Positions 9,136 to 19,105 of a stretch of DNA of 64,000 nt are shown one piece after another (within the stretch, counting starts at the first letter, position 1; each line of letters starts with the position of its first letter). Position numbers and translations under genes: made by a program. The notes beneath the pieces were generated by a model. It was not told the DNA's origin and did no database searches. It saw nothing but the letters and a program-made list of their open reading frames with translations. Origin of the DNA: Pseudoxanthomonas sp. 3HH-4 (lineage in GTDB: Bacteria > Pseudomonadota > Gammaproteobacteria > Xanthomonadales > Xanthomonadaceae). The stretch lies in NCBI RefSeq assembly GCF_006716465.1, contig NZ_VFPB01000001.1, forward strand, positions 1,150,983 through 1,214,982, written 5' to 3'.

Positions 9136-9918
9136 ATGCGCCGCATGCTGCTCTTGCCCTGTCTGCTGTCGCTGTTGTGGTCGCCCGCGCTGTTGGCGGC
9201 GCCGGTGGCCAAGCCCGTGGAATGGAAGATCGGCGGCGACACATTCGCCGGCGTGCTCGTCTACGACGACGCAGTGAAGCAGCCGCGTCCAGGCCTGGTG
9301 ATGGTGCCGAACTGGAAGGGAGTGAACGAGTCCGCGATCGAGAAGGCGCGCCTGGTTGCCAGCGACGACTACGTGGTGCTGATAGCCGACGTCTACGGCA
9401 AGGGTATCCGCCCGAAGACCGATGCCGAGGCCGGACCGGTCGCCACCGCGATGCGCGCGGACCGGCCGAAATTGCGCGCCCGCGTGCAGAAGGCGGTCGA
9501 GGTGCTGAAGCAGCAACCCGGCACCTTGGTCGATGCCACGCGCATCGGCGCGTTCGGTTATTGCTTCGGCGGAAGCACGGTGCTGGAACTCGTCCGCGCG
9601 GGCGATGCGTTGGCCGGCGTGGTCAGCCTGCACGGCGGACTCGCCACCGATCTGCCTGCAACCGGTCCGGTGAAGTCGCCGGTGCTGGTGCTCAACGGCG
9701 GCGACGATACCTATGTGTCCGCCGCGGAGATCACCGCTTTCCAGGACGAGATGCGCGAGGCCGGCGCCGACTGGCAGTTCGTGAACTTCAGCGGCGCGGT
9801 GCACTGCTTCGCTGAGGCGGATGCGCAGAATCCACCCGGTTGCGTGTATCACGAGCGCTCGGCAAAGCGCGCCTACCGGATGATGGCGGACTTCTTCGCG
9901 GAGGCGTTCGTCAAGTAA
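9136..9918 (+). CDS. Secreted dienelactone hydrolase family protein
   Basis: This 260-residue alpha/beta hydrolase has a signal peptide (MRRMLLLPCLLSLLWSPALLAA), so it is probably periplasmic. The Cys-Asp-His triad of the dienelactone hydrolase family is visible: C143 in GYCFGGS, D190 or D191 in NGGDDTYV, and H223 in GAVHCFAE. The ATG at 9136 is preceded by AAGGAGG at 9122-9128; a GTG three bases upstream is also possible. The substrate is unknown, and the family includes many esterase-like enzymes outside aromatic catabolism. It converges with ispB, leaving a 13-base gap. Confidence 0.87.
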   Translation: MRRMLLLPCLLSLLWSPALLAAPVAKPVEWKIGGDTFAGVLVYDDAVKQPRPGLVMVPNWKGVNESAIEKARLVASDDYVVLIADVYGKGIRPKTDAEAGPVATAMRADRPKLRARVQKAVEVLKQQPGTLVDATRIGAFGYCFGGSTVLELVRAGDALAGVVSLHGGLATDLPATGPVKSPVLVLNGGDDTYVSAAEITAFQDEMREAGADWQFVNFSGAVHCFAEADAQNPPGCVYHERSAKRAYRMMADFFAEAFVK

Positions 9919-9924
9919 CGCGCC

Positions 9925-9944
9925 GCGCGGGTCAGTGCCCGCGC
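9925..9944. terminator. Weak hairpin between convergent genes
   Basis: GCGCGGG at 9925-9931 pairs with CCCGCGC at 9938-9944 around a six-base loop. The hairpin sits at the convergent ends of the dienelactone hydrolase and ispB genes and overlaps the ispB stop. It has no T-run, so intrinsic termination is uncertain. Confidence 0.3.
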
Positions 9945-10930
9945 TCGACGGCGTAGCGCGCCAGACCCCGCAAGGCCGCCAGGGCATCGGATTCGGGCAG
10001 GCCATCGAGTGCCTGTTCGGCCATCGTCGCGTAGTGGTGCGCGAGCCCGCGGCTGTAGTCCAGTCCGCCGGTCGCACGGATGGCGGCCAGGACTTCGGGC
10101 ATGGCGTCCGCGTCTCCCTCCCGCACGATGGTGCGCAGGCGCTCCGCCCTGGCAGCATCGGAATGGCGGATTGCGTGGATCAGAGGTAGCGTGGCCTTGC
10201 CTTCGGCCAGGTCGTCGCCGAGATTCTTGCCGAGGGCTTCGGCATCGGCCGTGTAGTCGAGTACGTCATCGGCGATCTGGAAGGCATAACCCAGCGCCAT
10301 GCCGTAGTCGTAGAGCTTCCGTTGCGTGCCCGGTTCCGCACCGGATGCCATTGCGCCCAGTTGCGTGCCCGCTGCAAACAGCACGGCGGTCTTGCGTTCG
10401 ATCACACGCAGGTAGGCGGCTTCGTCCGTATCCGGGTTGTGGACGTGCAGCAGCTGCAGTACCTCGCCCTCGGCGATCCGGTTGGTGGTGTCGGCCAGCA
10501 GGCGCATCACGTCCATGTGGTCCAGTTCCACCATCAACTGGAAGCTGCGCGAATACAGGAAGTCGCCCACCAGCACGCTGGGCGCGTTGCCCCATAGGGC
10601 ATTGGCCGTGCTGCGGCCACGGCGCAGGTCGGATTCGTCCACCACGTCGTCGTGCAGCAGGGTGGACGTATGAATGAACTCGATGATCGCCGCCAGCTGG
10701 TGGTGGTCCGGCGTGGTCGGGCCGCAGGCCTGGCCCGCCAGGACCACCAGCATGGGTCGCAGGCGCTTGCCGCCGGCGGAAATGATGTGGTCGGCGATCT
10801 GGTTGATCAGGACCACGTCCGATGCCAGCCGCGCCCGGATCAGGGCATCCACGGCGGACATGTCGGCCTGGGCCAGTGACTGGATGCCGGGGAGGGCGAG
10901 GGCGGTGCGGATGGATTCGACGACGGACAT
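9932..10930 (-). CDS. ispB: Octaprenyl diphosphate synthase (polyprenyl synthetase)
   Basis: This 332-residue trans-prenyltransferase makes the side chain of ubiquinone. The first aspartate-rich motif is LLHDDVVDESD at residues 94-98 and the second is QIADDVLDYT near 222; GGKRLRP precedes them as in the family. The absence of bulky residues just before the first motif fits a long-chain product. I call it IspB by context and length; chain length (C40) is inferred because xanthomonads use UQ-8. It is divergent from ssb. On the minus strand a perfect TATAAT lies at 10957-10962, upstream of the start. Confidence 0.93.
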   Translation of the reverse strand: MSVVESIRTALALPGIQSLAQADMSAVDALIRARLASDVVLINQIADHIISAGGKRLRPMLVVLAGQACGPTTPDHHQLAAIIEFIHTSTLLHDDVVDESDLRRGRSTANALWGNAPSVLVGDFLYSRSFQLMVELDHMDVMRLLADTTNRIAEGEVLQLLHVHNPDTDEAAYLRVIERKTAVLFAAGTQLGAMASGAEPGTQRKLYDYGMALGYAFQIADDVLDYTADAEALGKNLGDDLAEGKATLPLIHAIRHSDAARAERLRTIVREGDADAMPEVLAAIRATGGLDYSRGLAHHYATMAEQALDGLPESDALAALRGLARYAVERGH

Positions 10931-11083
10931 GGGGCGACGGGCCGGAAAGTCACGTAATTATAGGGTCTTGGGTGCGGCAATGCCCTACAGGCGGGTGGGT
11001 CGGCGGCCGATGGTGAGGGTCGGGCAGGTATACTCCACTGGTCTTTGCCCGCGCTTGGCGGGCATCCCTGAACGGATATCGAT
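10931..11083. promoter_or_regulatory. Divergent promoter region of ispB and ssb
   Basis: The 153-base gap holds a minus-strand TATAAT at 10957-10962, 27 bases upstream of the ispB ATG. It also holds a plus-strand TATACT at 11029-11034, about 50 bases upstream of the ssb ATG. No good -35 element is visible at the right spacing for either, so only the -10 elements are supported. Confidence 0.35.
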
Positions 11084-11575
11084 ATGGCCCGCGGCATCAA
11101 CAAAGTCATCCTGGTCGGCAATCTCGGCAACGACCCCGAAACCCGCTACACGCAGGGCGGCATGGCGATCACCCGGATCAGCCTGGCCACCACCAGCGTG
11201 CGCAAGGACAAGGACGGCAACCAGCAGGAGCGCACCGAATGGCACCGCGTGGTGTTCTTCGGCAAGCTCGGCGAGATCGCCGGCGAATACCTGCGCAAGG
11301 GCAGCTCGGTGTACGTCGAAGGTTCGATTCGCTACGACAAATACACCGGTCAGGACGGGCAGGAGAAGTATTCCACCGACATCATCGCCGACGAGATGCA
11401 GATGCTCGGCGGCCGCGAAGGTGGTGGTGGAGCGGCTGGTGGCGACCGGCCGGCCCGTGCGCCGCGCCAGGAGTACGGCAACCAGGGCGGTGGTGGCCAG
11501 CGTCGTTCCGCGCCCGCGCCTGCATCGCAACCGGCGCCGATGGATGACTTCGCGGATGACGACATTCCGTTCTGA
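11084..11575 (+). CDS. ssb: Single-stranded DNA-binding protein
   Basis: This 163-residue protein has the SSB OB-fold domain at residues about 4-108 ([41 protein letters not shown]). A glycine/proline-rich linker follows, and the acidic tail ends DDDIPF, the conserved docking peptide for replication and repair partners. It binds single-stranded DNA as a tetramer. The ATG at 11084 gives the standard N-terminus, although its Shine-Dalgarno is poor. It is a single gene upstream of the rhamnose cluster, 53 bases away. Confidence 0.97.
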   Translation: MARGINKVILVGNLGNDPETRYTQGGMAITRISLATTSVRKDKDGNQQERTEWHRVVFFGKLGEIAGEYLRKGSSVYVEGSIRYDKYTGQDGQEKYSTDIIADEMQMLGGREGGGGAAGGDRPARAPRQEYGNQGGGGQRRSAPAPASQPAPMDDFADDDIPF

Positions 11576-11628
11576 GGCGCTCGTGCCGCTCGCCGCCAGT
11601 CCGATAGTGCGAATTCAGGAGTAGTGGC

Positions 11629-12684
11629 GTGACGACATGGCTGGTCACCGGTGGTGCCGGGTTCATTGGCGGGAATTTCGTGCTGCGCGCGGTCGCCAGC
11701 GGCGTCAAGGTGATCAATCTCGATGCACTGACCTACGCCGGCAACCTGGATACCCTGGCATCCCTGCAGGGCAATCCGCTGCACGTTTTCGCCGAAGGCG
11801 ATATCGGTGACCGGAACCTGGTTTCACGCCTGCTGGCCGAGCACCGGCCCGACGCGGTGCTCAACTTCGCCGCAGAGAGCCACGTCGATCGTTCCATCGA
11901 TGGCCCGCGCGCCTTCATCCAGACCAACGTCGTGGGCGCGCTGGGCCTGCTGGAAGCGACGCGCGATTACTGGAAGGCGCTGGACGGCGAGCGCCGCGAA
12001 CACTTCCGTTTCCTGCATGTGTCCACGGACGAGGTCTACGGCTCGCTGGGCGATACCGGCAAGTTCACGGAAACTACGCCCTATGCGCCGAATTCACCGT
12101 ATTCGGCTTCCAAGGCGGCCTCCGACCACCTGGTGCGCGCGTTCCATCACACGTACGGGCTGCCGGTCCTCACGACCAACTGCTCCAACAATTACGGACC
12201 GTACCACTTCCCCGAGAAACTGATTCCCTTGGTCATCGCGCGCGCCTTGGCGGGAGAGCCCTTGCCGGTGTACGGCGACGGCAAGAATGTCCGCGACTGG
12301 TTGTTCGTCGGCGACCATTGCAGCGCCATCCGTACTGTGCTCGCGAAGGGGCGGGTCGGCGAAACGTACAATATCGGGGGCAATGCCGAGAAGCAGAACA
12401 TCGAAGTCGTGCACACGATCTGCGCGTTGCTGGATGCCCGTGCGCCCCGGGACGATGGTCGGTCGCGCAGCAGCCAGATCACCTTCGTCGCCGATCGACC
12501 GGGACATGACCGCCGTTATGCCATCGATGCCTCCAAGCTGCGCAACGAACTGGGCTGGGGTCCGGAGTACACGTTCGAGCAGGGCATTGCGGAGACCATT
12601 GATTGGTATCTTTGCAATCAGGATTGGGTGCGGCGTGTACTGGACGGCAGCTATCGTCTGGAACGCGTGGGTACCACTGTCTGA
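11629..12684 (+). CDS. rfbB: dTDP-glucose 4,6-dehydratase (RmlB)
   Basis: This 351-residue enzyme carries out step two of dTDP-L-rhamnose synthesis. It is an extended SDR with the NAD motif TGGAGFIGG at residues 7-15, the [12 protein letters not shown] region, and [10 protein letters not shown] with the catalytic Tyr/Lys. The start is GTG at 11629 with AGGAG at 11617-11621; this alternative start may limit expression. It is first in the rmlB-A-C-D cluster, 14 bases before rmlA. Rhamnose is used in lipopolysaccharide and other surface glycans. Confidence 0.96.
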   Translation: MTTWLVTGGAGFIGGNFVLRAVASGVKVINLDALTYAGNLDTLASLQGNPLHVFAEGDIGDRNLVSRLLAEHRPDAVLNFAAESHVDRSIDGPRAFIQTNVVGALGLLEATRDYWKALDGERREHFRFLHVSTDEVYGSLGDTGKFTETTPYAPNSPYSASKAASDHLVRAFHHTYGLPVLTTNCSNNYGPYHFPEKLIPLVIARALAGEPLPVYGDGKNVRDWLFVGDHCSAIRTVLAKGRVGETYNIGGNAEKQNIEVVHTICALLDARAPRDDGRSRSSQITFVADRPGHDRRYAIDASKLRNELGWGPEYTFEQGIAETIDWYLCNQDWVRRVLDGSYRLERVGTTV

Positions 12685-12698
12685 CAAAAGGGCATCAG

Positions 12699-13586
12699 AT
12701 GACGACACGCAAGGGCATCATCCTGGCGGGCGGCTCCGGCACCCGCCTTTATCCTCTGACCCAAGCCATCAGCAAGCAGCTGCTACCGGTCTACGATAAA
12801 CCGATGATCTATTACCCGCTCAGCGTGCTGATGCTGGCGGGCATCCGTGACGTCCTGGTGATCAACATGCCGCACGAGCAGGTCTTGTTCAAGACTCTGC
12901 TCGGTGACGGATCCCAGTGGGGCATGAACATCCAGTACGCGGTCCAGCCAAGTCCTGATGGCCTGGCGCAGGCTTACCTCATCGGTCGCGATTTCGTCGA
13001 TGGGAAGCCGAGCTGCCTGATTCTGGGTGACAACATCTTCTACGGACATGGGTTCACTGACCAGTTGCGTCGTGCGGATGCCCGCGAGAACTGTGCGACG
13101 ATCTTCGGGTATTGGGTCAATGACCCTGAACGATACGGTGTCGCGGAGTTCGACAAGGACGGACGCGTGATCGGTATAGAAGAAAAGCCGTTGACGCCGC
13201 GATCCAACTACGCCGTTACCGGTCTTTATTTCTACGATGGGCAGGCGAGCGAATATGCGGCATCCCTGAAGCCATCGCCCCGTGGTGAGTTGGAGATCAC
13301 GGATCTCAATCGCTGCTATCTCGATGCCGGCAACCTGCACCTCGAGCAGCTTGGTCGCGGGCACGCTTGGCTCGACACCGGCACGCATCAGTCGCTGCTC
13401 GAAGCGTCGACTTTCATCGAGACCATTGAGGCGCGCCAAGGGCTGCGCGTGTGCTGCCCCGAAGAGATTGCCTATGGCAATGGCTGGATAGATGCGGATC
13501 AGCTGGAGAAGTTGGCGGTACCGCTGGCCAAGAATGGGTATGGGCAGTATCTGCTTTCGCTGGCCGCACGTGGAGTCGTCAGATGA
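12699..13586 (+). CDS. rfbA: Glucose-1-phosphate thymidylyltransferase (RmlA)
   Basis: This 295-residue nucleotidyltransferase makes dTDP-glucose, the first step to dTDP-L-rhamnose. The signature [25 protein letters not shown] lies at the N-terminus in pieces, and later motifs are [23 protein letters not shown] and [16 protein letters not shown]. The ATG at 12699 matches the family start, although the frame opens upstream. Its TGA overlaps the rmlC ATG (13583-13586), so the two are translationally coupled. Confidence 0.97.
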   Translation: MTTRKGIILAGGSGTRLYPLTQAISKQLLPVYDKPMIYYPLSVLMLAGIRDVLVINMPHEQVLFKTLLGDGSQWGMNIQYAVQPSPDGLAQAYLIGRDFVDGKPSCLILGDNIFYGHGFTDQLRRADARENCATIFGYWVNDPERYGVAEFDKDGRVIGIEEKPLTPRSNYAVTGLYFYDGQASEYAASLKPSPRGELEITDLNRCYLDAGNLHLEQLGRGHAWLDTGTHQSLLEASTFIETIEARQGLRVCCPEEIAYGNGWIDADQLEKLAVPLAKNGYGQYLLSLAARGVVR

Positions 13587-14140
13587 AGGTCGTTGAAACC
13601 AGTCTGCCCGGTTGTGTGATTGTCGAGCCGACGGTCTTCGGCGACGGCCGCGGTTTCTTCTTCGAGACCTGGAACGCGGAGCGGTACGGCCAGCACAGTC
13701 TTCCAACGAAGTTCGTGCAGAGCAACGTGTCGTTCTCCTCGCGTGGGGTGCTGCGCGGTTTGCACTACCAATGGCCGAATCCACAAGGGAAACTTGTCAG
13801 TGTGCTGGAGGGCGAAGTCTATGATGTCGTCGTCGACATCCGTCGCGGATCATCGACCTTCGGCCAATGGGCGGCGGTGATCCTGAGCGCGGAGAACAAG
13901 CGCCAGTTCTGGATTCCGGAAGGGTTCGCGCACGGCTTCGCGGTGCTGTCAGAGCAAGCGATCTTCAGCTATCTCTGTACGGCCCAGTACGACAAGGCGG
14001 CAGATGCAGGCATACGCTGGAATGACCCTGCGATTGGCATCGACTGGCCCGTGTCCTCGCCGTTGCTGTCCGCCAAGGATGAAACCGCACCGCTGCTGGC
14101 CGACATCGCGCCCGAGCGGCTGCCGGTATACGCGCCGTGA
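13583..14140 (+). CDS. rfbC: dTDP-4-dehydrorhamnose 3,5-epimerase (RmlC)
   Basis: This 185-residue cupin-fold epimerase carries out step three of dTDP-L-rhamnose synthesis. Conserved stretches are [32 protein letters not shown] with the catalytic His, [14 protein letters not shown], and [13 protein letters not shown]. It is coupled to rmlA by an ATGA overlap and to rmlD by a GTGA overlap at 14137-14140. Confidence 0.96.
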   Translation: MKVVETSLPGCVIVEPTVFGDGRGFFFETWNAERYGQHSLPTKFVQSNVSFSSRGVLRGLHYQWPNPQGKLVSVLEGEVYDVVVDIRRGSSTFGQWAAVILSAENKRQFWIPEGFAHGFAVLSEQAIFSYLCTAQYDKAADAGIRWNDPAIGIDWPVSSPLLSAKDETAPLLADIAPERLPVYAP

Positions 14141-15024
14141 CGTTCCTGCTGCTGGGGGCCAATGGACAGGTCGGCAATGAGTTGAGGCGCAGCCTGGCGG
14201 CTATGGGCGAGGTCGTGCCTACGACGCGGTGCGGTGAGCTGCCCGATGGTGGCCGCTGTGAGATCGCCGACTTCGACCGGCCGGACACCCTGGTTGAGCT
14301 GGTCGAGCGCATCCGGCCGACAGTCGTCATCAACGCAGCCGCCTACACGGCGGTGGACAAAGCGGAAGACGACATCGAGGCCGCGTTTCGCGCCAACGCG
14401 GAGGCGCCGGGTGTGCTGGCACGGGCATGTAAGGACCGCGGCATTCCCTTCGTGCACTACTCGACGGACTATGTCTTCGACGGATGGGGCATACGTCCTT
14501 ACCGCGAGGATGATGCGACCTCGCCGCTCGGTGTGTACGGCGCCAGCAAACTGGCCGGCGAAGAGGCGGTGCGCGAGGCCGGTGGCCATCACCTGATCCT
14601 GCGAACCGCGTGGGTCTATGGCCAGCATGGCCACAATTTCTTGAGAACCATGCTGAGGGTAGGGGCCGAGCGGGACGAACTGCGCATGGTGGCCGACCAG
14701 ATCGGTACACCGACCCCCGCGAGCCTGATCGCGGATGTGACGGCCGAGTTGTTGCGCAAGCAGGTCCCGGTTTCCGGCACCTTCCACCTGACGCCGCGCG
14801 GTGAGACGAGTTGGCATGGCTTCGCGGAAGCCATCTTCGATGAGGCAGTCGCGCGGGGTTTGCTGGCGCGTGCCCCCCGCGTTCTGGCCATCACAACGGC
14901 GGATTACCCCACGCGGGCACAACGCCCCTCCTACTCGCCGCTTGACATAGGCAAGCTCGAGCAACAACTGGGGCATCCGTTGGCGGACTGGCGGACTGGC
15001 TTGCAACAGGTGCTCGGCGGCTGA
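14137..15024 (+). CDS. rfbD: dTDP-4-dehydrorhamnose reductase (RmlD)
   Basis: This 295-residue SDR-family reductase completes dTDP-L-rhamnose synthesis. The N-terminal NAD(P) motif LLLGANGQVGNELR, the INAAAYTAVDKAEDD stretch, HYSTDYVFDG, and YGASKLAGEEAV with catalytic Tyr/Lys are all visible. It starts at GTG 14137, overlapping the rmlC stop. It ends the rml cluster. No clear terminator is seen in the 102 bases before the next gene. Confidence 0.96.
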   Translation: MTFLLLGANGQVGNELRRSLAAMGEVVPTTRCGELPDGGRCEIADFDRPDTLVELVERIRPTVVINAAAYTAVDKAEDDIEAAFRANAEAPGVLARACKDRGIPFVHYSTDYVFDGWGIRPYREDDATSPLGVYGASKLAGEEAVREAGGHHLILRTAWVYGQHGHNFLRTMLRVGAERDELRMVADQIGTPTPASLIADVTAELLRKQVPVSGTFHLTPRGETSWHGFAEAIFDEAVARGLLARAPRVLAITTADYPTRAQRPSYSPLDIGKLEQQLGHPLADWRTGLQQVLGG

Positions 15025-15126
15025 CGGCCGGCACGCAGCCACGCCCCGCCATCCATGCATCCGCGACCGTTGAACCCGGCTCGTGGGTGTGGAACGATGG
15101 TCGCCTGCATCGCCTGGGGAGGCAGT

Positions 15127-17130
15127 ATGACGAAGTGGATCCATGTGGCCGTCAAGGCCATCTTGTTGTGCGTGTGCTTTGCCGCCGCGTCTGCGGACGC
15201 GGCCAATGACGTCGACGTGGGTGCGTTCGTCCGCAAGGACAAGTTCGATGACATCAAGCTCTCGCCGGGTGGCGACTACTATGCTGCGACCGTCAGGCTA
15301 GAGGACAGGACCGCACTCGCGATCATGTTGAGGAGCGGCAACAAGCTCACCGCGCATTTCGTGCTGGGGAAGAACACGCATGTATCCGGTTTCTGGTGGG
15401 TCAACCCCGAGCGCGTTCTGATTTCCATTTCCGAGAAGTACGGCGCGCTGGACGAACCGCAGCCGACCGGTGAGTTGTACGGGATCAATGCCGACGGCAC
15501 CAAGCTGGAAATGCTGGTCGGCTATCGGGTGCAGAGTCGCGGCGCAGGGACTCGCATCCAGCCCAAGAAGGTCGAGGACGTGGCCGCGTTCCTGGTCGAC
15601 ACACTTCCGGGTGACGACAAGAACGTCATCATTTCGGTGTGGCCCTTCAGCGAAGACCCCTACACGCGTGCGGAGCGCATGGACGTGTACTCCGGTCGAC
15701 GGACACAGGTGGCGCGCGCGCCGATCCGGCGTGCCAGCTTCGTGACCGACAACGCCGGCACCGTGAGGTTCGCCAGCGGCGCCGGTTCCGACAATATCCG
15801 AAAGCTCTACTACCGGCCGGGTGAAGGCGCCGAATGGATGCTCATCAACGACGAGTCCGCGACCGGGATCGGCGAGTATGCGATTGGATTTTCCGCAGAT
15901 GACCGAATCGCCTATCTGCTGAGCGAGCAGCGCAAGGGTCCCGACATCATCGTTGCTTACGACGTGGATTCGGGTCAGCGCAAGACCGTGCTGCAGGATG
16001 CCACTGTCGATCCGCATGCCATCATCTACAGCGATGGTGTCGTGGGTCTGGACACCGACGCAACTGGTGGCCGCGTACCGGTGGGCGCGCTCTATTTGGA
16101 TGGGCGTCCCCGCACGGCGTTCTTCGACAAGGAAGCCAAGGAGGCGATCCTGCAGCGTGAGCTCGAGCAGGCCTTCGCCGGGCACACTGTCGGTATCACC
16201 TCCATCACAGCCGATGGCGGCACTGCGCTGGTCGAGATGTCCAGTGACCGCAACCCGGGCGATTTCTACCTGTTCCGCATCAACGAGAGGAAGGCGGATT
16301 ATCTGCTCAGCCGTCGGGACTGGTTCGATCCCGAGGCGATGGCCGAGTCCAAGCCGGTGCAGTTGGTCGCGCGTGATGGCTCGCCACTGCATGGCTACCT
16401 GACCTTGCCCAGGGGCGTAGAGCCACGCAACCTCCCCTTGGTCGTGCTTCCGCATGGCGGACCTTTCGGCGTGCGCGATATGTGGCACTTCGATGACGAA
16501 GCGCAGATGCTTGCCGGCGCTGGCTACGCGGTCCTCCAGCCGAACTTCCGCGGATCCGGCGGCTACGGCCGCACGTTCCGGGAGGCGGGTGCCCGTCAGT
16601 GGGGCTTGGCCATGCAGGACGATGTCACCGATGCGACCAAGTGGGCCATCCAGCAGGGCATCGCCGATCCTCTCCGCATCTGCATTTATGGTGCGAGCTA
16701 TGGTGCATATGCGGCTGTCACGGGGGCAGCCAAGGAACCCGGGCTCTATCGCTGTGCCGCGGGATACGTGGGTGTCTACGACCTTCCGATGATGCATACG
16801 CGTGGCGACGTCCAGCGACGGGGCTCGGGTGATACCTATCTGAATCAGTGGATCGGGCCGCGCAATGAACTGGCTGCGGTTTCGCCGGTCAACATGGCCG
16901 ACAGGATCAAGGTGCCCGTGTTCCTTGCTGCAGGTGGCGAGGACGAACGCGCCCCGGTTCAACACACTGAAATCATGGAGCGTCGGCTGAAGGCTGCAGG
17001 CGTGCCGGTCGAGTCGCTGTACTACAAGACGGAAGGGCATGGCTTTTACATGGAAGCCAACCAACGCGAGTACTACACGAAGCTGCTGGACTTCTTCCAC
17101 CGCCATCTCGGTGGTGCGAAGGCCAAGTAG
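15127..17130 (+). CDS. Secreted S9 prolyl oligopeptidase family peptidase (first copy)
   Basis: This 667-residue protein has a signal peptide (MTKWIHVAVKAILLCVCFAAASADA), a beta-propeller-like middle and a C-terminal alpha/beta hydrolase domain from about residue 420. The serine protease triad is S524 in GASYGAYAA, D606 in GGEDERAP, and H638 in EGHGFY. I start at ATG 15127, after a GGGGAGG stretch; the frame opens at 15055. Family members cleave short peptides after proline or acyl-amino acids. It sits beside a convergent POT peptide transporter and shares a terminator with it. Confidence 0.92.
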   Translation: MTKWIHVAVKAILLCVCFAAASADAANDVDVGAFVRKDKFDDIKLSPGGDYYAATVRLEDRTALAIMLRSGNKLTAHFVLGKNTHVSGFWWVNPERVLISISEKYGALDEPQPTGELYGINADGTKLEMLVGYRVQSRGAGTRIQPKKVEDVAAFLVDTLPGDDKNVIISVWPFSEDPYTRAERMDVYSGRRTQVARAPIRRASFVTDNAGTVRFASGAGSDNIRKLYYRPGEGAEWMLINDESATGIGEYAIGFSADDRIAYLLSEQRKGPDIIVAYDVDSGQRKTVLQDATVDPHAIIYSDGVVGLDTDATGGRVPVGALYLDGRPRTAFFDKEAKEAILQRELEQAFAGHTVGITSITADGGTALVEMSSDRNPGDFYLFRINERKADYLLSRRDWFDPEAMAESKPVQLVARDGSPLHGYLTLPRGVEPRNLPLVVLPHGGPFGVRDMWHFDDEAQMLAGAGYAVLQPNFRGSGGYGRTFREAGARQWGLAMQDDVTDATKWAIQQGIADPLRICIYGASYGAYAAVTGAAKEPGLYRCAAGYVGVYDLPMMHTRGDVQRRGSGDTYLNQWIGPRNELAAVSPVNMADRIKVPVFLAAGGEDERAPVQHTEIMERRLKAAGVPVESLYYKTEGHGFYMEANQREYYTKLLDFFHRHLGGAKAK

Positions 17131-17150
17131 GTCGCCTGTTCGATCGAGCC

Positions 17151-17176
17151 ACAACGGCGCCTGCGGGCGCCGTTGT
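17151..17176. terminator. Bidirectional intrinsic terminator hairpin
   Basis: ACAACGGCGCC at 17151-17161 pairs perfectly with GGCGCCGTTGT at 17166-17176 around a four-base TGCG loop. It lies between the convergent S9 peptidase and POT transporter genes. T-richness after the stem is weak on both sides, so partial Rho dependence is possible. Confidence 0.65.
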
Positions 17177-17179
17177 CGT

Positions 17180-19003
17180 TCATGCCTTGCGCATCATCCG
17201 TTTCAATGCGGGTGCCGCCACCAGTGCCAGGGCCGCGCACCCCAGGCCGATCCACATCATCAGCCAGAAAAGGTCCGCGTAGCCCGCGGCTGCCTGCGCG
17301 ATGTCCCATGTCTGATCCTTCGGGATATCCACGGCTGCCAGCTTGCCGAACTGTGCCGCCAGGGTTTCAGAGAAGGCGGTGGCGAGCAGCCACATGCCCA
17401 TCATCAGCCCCACCACGCGTGGCACGGACAACTCGGTGACGGCCGCGAGGCTGACGGGGGCCAGGCACATCTCGCCGACTTCCAGCAGCAGGTAGGCGAG
17501 CACCAGCCACCACACGCTGGCCATCACGCCCGTGTCGCCGACCTGTTGCGCGGCGATGGCGAGCGGCACGAACGAAATCCCGCCGAACAGCAGACCCAGC
17601 GCACCCTTCACTGGCTTGGAAAGGTCGCGCCCGCGCCGGCCCAGGGCTGCCCACAGCCATGCGAAGGCCGGCGCCAGGACTACCAGGAACAGCGCGCCGA
17701 GATACGTCAGCGAGCCTGCGGTCTGCGGCAGGACCACGGAATCGCGCAGTACAAGCACCACCAGGGTCGCGACCGCGACGAGGAACAGCACGCGCGGGAG
17801 TGGGCGGCGTGCGTCGCGTTCACTGGATCGCGCGGCGATGACGAACGCCACCGGCATCGCCAGCAAGCCCCACATCGACCAAGGCACCGTCGCCACGAAC
17901 AAGCCCAGGTTCTCGGCCAGGCTGTCCGACCACACCACCACGCTTCGTGCCTGCACCAGCGACGGGAACAGATCCTTGGTCAGCAGTCGGTCGGTGAACA
18001 TCACCCATGAGCCGTAGGTCTGCTCGTACAGGGTGAAGAACGCCAGGCACATGGAGATCATCGCCATCAGCGCGATCATCTGGCGCCGCTGCGGCGGGGT
18101 GCATTGCGTGGTGACGAACCAGGTGAACCATCCCAGCACCAGCATCAGCACCACCAGCATCAGGACCAGTGCCAGCGACAGCTCGCCGCCCAGTGCGAAG
18201 GCGCCGTTCGCCGCCGCCCACATCAGCCAGGCCAGCGGCAGCACGCCGAGCAAGGCACCGAGATAGATCGCCGCCTCGCGCGGAACGCCGAGCACGGGTA
18301 CGCGCAGGGCGCCCGGCGAGGGTGGCTCCGCGTGGCCCTGCAGGTAACGCTGGCCCCACAGGAACATCGCCAGACCGAGCAGCATCCCGATGCCCGCCGC
18401 GCCAAAACCGTACTTCCATCCGAGCGTCTCGCCGAGGTAGCCGCACACCAGCGAGGCCAGCAGCGCACCCAGGTTGATGCCCGCGTAGAACAGACTGAAA
18501 CCGCCATCGCGGCGCGGATCGCCCGGCGGATACAACCGTCCGACGATGCCGGTGATGTTGGGCTTCAGGAAGCCAGCGCCCATCACGATCAACGCCAGCG
18601 ACAGGTACATGGTGCGCAGCGCCCCTTCGTCGCGCGTCACCACACCGCTATCCGAGACTGCGGCCGTACCTTCCAGCGCCATGCCGGCATGCCCGGCGAC
18701 CAGCAGCAGCCCGCCGAAGACCACCGCCTTGCGCATGCCCAGCCAGCGGTCGGCCAGCAGACCGCCGATCACGGGGATGCAATAGACCAGGCCGCCGTAC
18801 GCGCCGATCAGGTCGTAGCCGGCACCGTCGGCGAACAGGTGGTACTTGGTCAGGTACAGCAGCAGCAACGCCTTCATGCCGTAGAAGGAGAAGCGCTCCC
18901 ACATCTCGGTGAAGAAGCAGACATAGACGCCCTTGGGGTGGCCCAGGAAGTCGTCGCGACCGGCGACCCAGGGGGCAGAGTGGCTCAAGGATCGCTCCGG
19001 CAT
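17180..19003 (-). CDS. POT/PTR family proton-coupled oligopeptide symporter
   Basis: This 607-residue inner-membrane transporter has a dozen or more hydrophobic spans. The proton-coupling ExxER motif of the POT family is present at residues 33-37 (TEMWERFSFYGM), followed by LIGAYGGLVYCIPVIGGLLADRWLG. POT carriers import di- and tripeptides with protons. The length is longer than E. coli DtpA and fits the extended POT type of xanthomonads. It is divergent from the OPT transporter, with 102 bases between starts. A minus-strand TATACT lies at 19019-19024 just upstream of the ATG. Confidence 0.93.
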   Translation of the reverse strand: MPERSLSHSAPWVAGRDDFLGHPKGVYVCFFTEMWERFSFYGMKALLLLYLTKYHLFADGAGYDLIGAYGGLVYCIPVIGGLLADRWLGMRKAVVFGGLLLVAGHAGMALEGTAAVSDSGVVTRDEGALRTMYLSLALIVMGAGFLKPNITGIVGRLYPPGDPRRDGGFSLFYAGINLGALLASLVCGYLGETLGWKYGFGAAGIGMLLGLAMFLWGQRYLQGHAEPPSPGALRVPVLGVPREAAIYLGALLGVLPLAWLMWAAANGAFALGGELSLALVLMLVVLMLVLGWFTWFVTTQCTPPQRRQMIALMAMISMCLAFFTLYEQTYGSWVMFTDRLLTKDLFPSLVQARSVVVWSDSLAENLGLFVATVPWSMWGLLAMPVAFVIAARSSERDARRPLPRVLFLVAVATLVVLVLRDSVVLPQTAGSLTYLGALFLVVLAPAFAWLWAALGRRGRDLSKPVKGALGLLFGGISFVPLAIAAQQVGDTGVMASVWWLVLAYLLLEVGEMCLAPVSLAAVTELSVPRVVGLMMGMWLLATAFSETLAAQFGKLAAVDIPKDQTWDIAQAAAGYADLFWLMMWIGLGCAALALVAAPALKRMMRKA

Positions 19004-19105
19004 CGGGAAAACCAGCCGAGTATAGGTGGCGCGCAGGAGGACGCAGCTGGACTTGCCGCGCAGCGAACGCTAGCGTGTCCGCTTTCCGCCATTCGGGAAC
19101 GCATC

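Noticed and set aside
18104..19105. An N-terminal extension of the OPT transporter
   Set aside because: The frame is open upstream but overlaps the divergent POT gene and encodes Gln/Arg/His-rich shadow sequence. The ATG at 19106 gives a normal OPT start.
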